6,023 bases of DNA from JBFELO01 sp041552055. Lineage in GTDB: Bacteria; Acidobacteriota; Thermoanaerobaculia; Thermoanaerobaculales; Sulfomarinibacteraceae. A program made the translations under genes and the position numbers. The notes beneath the pieces are model-generated. The model was not told where the DNA came from. It was given only the letters and a program-made list of their open reading frames with translations, and ran no database searches. The DNA lies in contig JBFELO010000218.1 in NCBI GenBank assembly GCA_041552055.1, positions 1-6,023 of the forward strand, read 5' to 3'. The first letter of the stretch is position 1. Each line of letters opens with the position of its first letter. Shown here one piece after another: positions 5,913 to 6,023 of the stretch.

Positions 5913-5990
5913 GTTCTTCGTCTTCGTCTTCGTCTTCGTCATCGTGTTTGTATTCATCGTTATCGTCATCGTGACGGTCATCGTCCCCAT
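5913..5990. repeat. Thirteen-unit degenerate hexamer array (CGTCTT/CATCGT)
   Basis: From 5913 the sequence stays in 6-base phase: GTTCTT, three CGTCTT, CGTCAT, CGTGTT, TGTATT, CATCGT, TATCGT, CATCGT, GACGGT, CATCGT, CCCCAT. Identity is highest on the left and decays to the right. Both strands read through without stops because six is a multiple of three, giving Ser-rich (plus) and Met/Thr/Lys/Thr-alternating (minus) translations that should not be taken as protein. Confidence 0.85.
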
Positions 5991-6023
5991 CCCGATGCTG
6001 GATGCTGGATCCCCCGCCCGCCC
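5991..6023. repeat. Heptamer repeats ending in GATCCCC (copy B, reaches window edge)
   Basis: GATGCTG, GATGCTG, GATCCCC (5994-6014) are followed by CGCCCGCCC at the edge. Bases 5991-6011 match the reverse complement of 3286-3306 at 19 of 21 positions, and 6004-6023 match 3203-3222 directly at 18 of 20. The element may continue past the window. Confidence 0.65.

Noticed and set aside
5741..5974. Serine-rich plus-strand open frame
   Set aside because: The poly-Ser part is the hexamer array read in one frame; the rest is antisense to the lipoprotein gene.
5838..5990. N-terminal extension of the lipoprotein frame to ATG at 5990
   Set aside because: The extra 51 residues are translated repeats (MT, KT, NT dipeptides) and would place the signal peptide internally.
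5871..6023. CRISPR array
   Set aside because: Units are 6-7 bases long with no spacers of regular length and no cas genes.

Overview
This is a GC-rich bacterial window with five complete protein-coding genes and one gene cut by the left edge. The genes are ordinary housekeeping and carbohydrate genes. The unusual content is in the intergenic DNA, which holds degenerate 6-bp and 7-bp tandem repeats. High GC, the mix of genes and this repeat-filled spacer DNA suggest an Acidobacteriota-like, Myxococcota-like or similar environmental lineage. That placement is an impression from the sequence and has not been tested.

Layout: (1) Bases 1-2350, minus strand, hold a two-gene operon. A GH13 subfamily 18 phosphorylase (sucrose or glucosylglycerate phosphorylase type) is followed, with a 4-base ATGA overlap, by glk (glucokinase), which runs off the left edge. 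(2) Bases 2351-2738 are a divergent intergenic region. It has a hairpin in the phosphorylase leader, a pair of inverted hexamer repeats (GTTCCC/GGGAAC) around an AT-rich island, and a likely ndk promoter. (3) Bases 2739-4464, plus strand, hold ndk, a 272-base repeat-rich gap, then a ComEB-type dCMP deaminase coupled by an ATGA overlap to trmB (tRNA m7G46 methyltransferase). (4) Bases 4461-5837, minus strand, hold a predicted lipoprotein of unknown function whose stop codon overlaps the trmB stop tail to tail. (5) Bases 5838-6023 hold a composite repeat: heptamers, then a long hexamer array, then heptamers again.

Functionally, phosphorylase and glucokinase both feed hexose phosphate pools, one by phosphorolysis of a glucoside and one by ATP-dependent phosphorylation of free glucose. 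Ndk and dCMP deaminase both serve deoxynucleotide supply (dNDP to dNTP, and dCMP to dUMP for dTMP). trmB is a tRNA modification gene that rides with the deaminase. The lipoprotein has no visible link to these.

I found no new defence, mobile or enzymatic system. The best candidate for something undescribed is the intergenic repeat family. Heptamer runs ending in GATCCCC recur at three places in two intergenic regions, one set is arranged as facing arms of a large hairpin, and hexamer arrays lie beside them.
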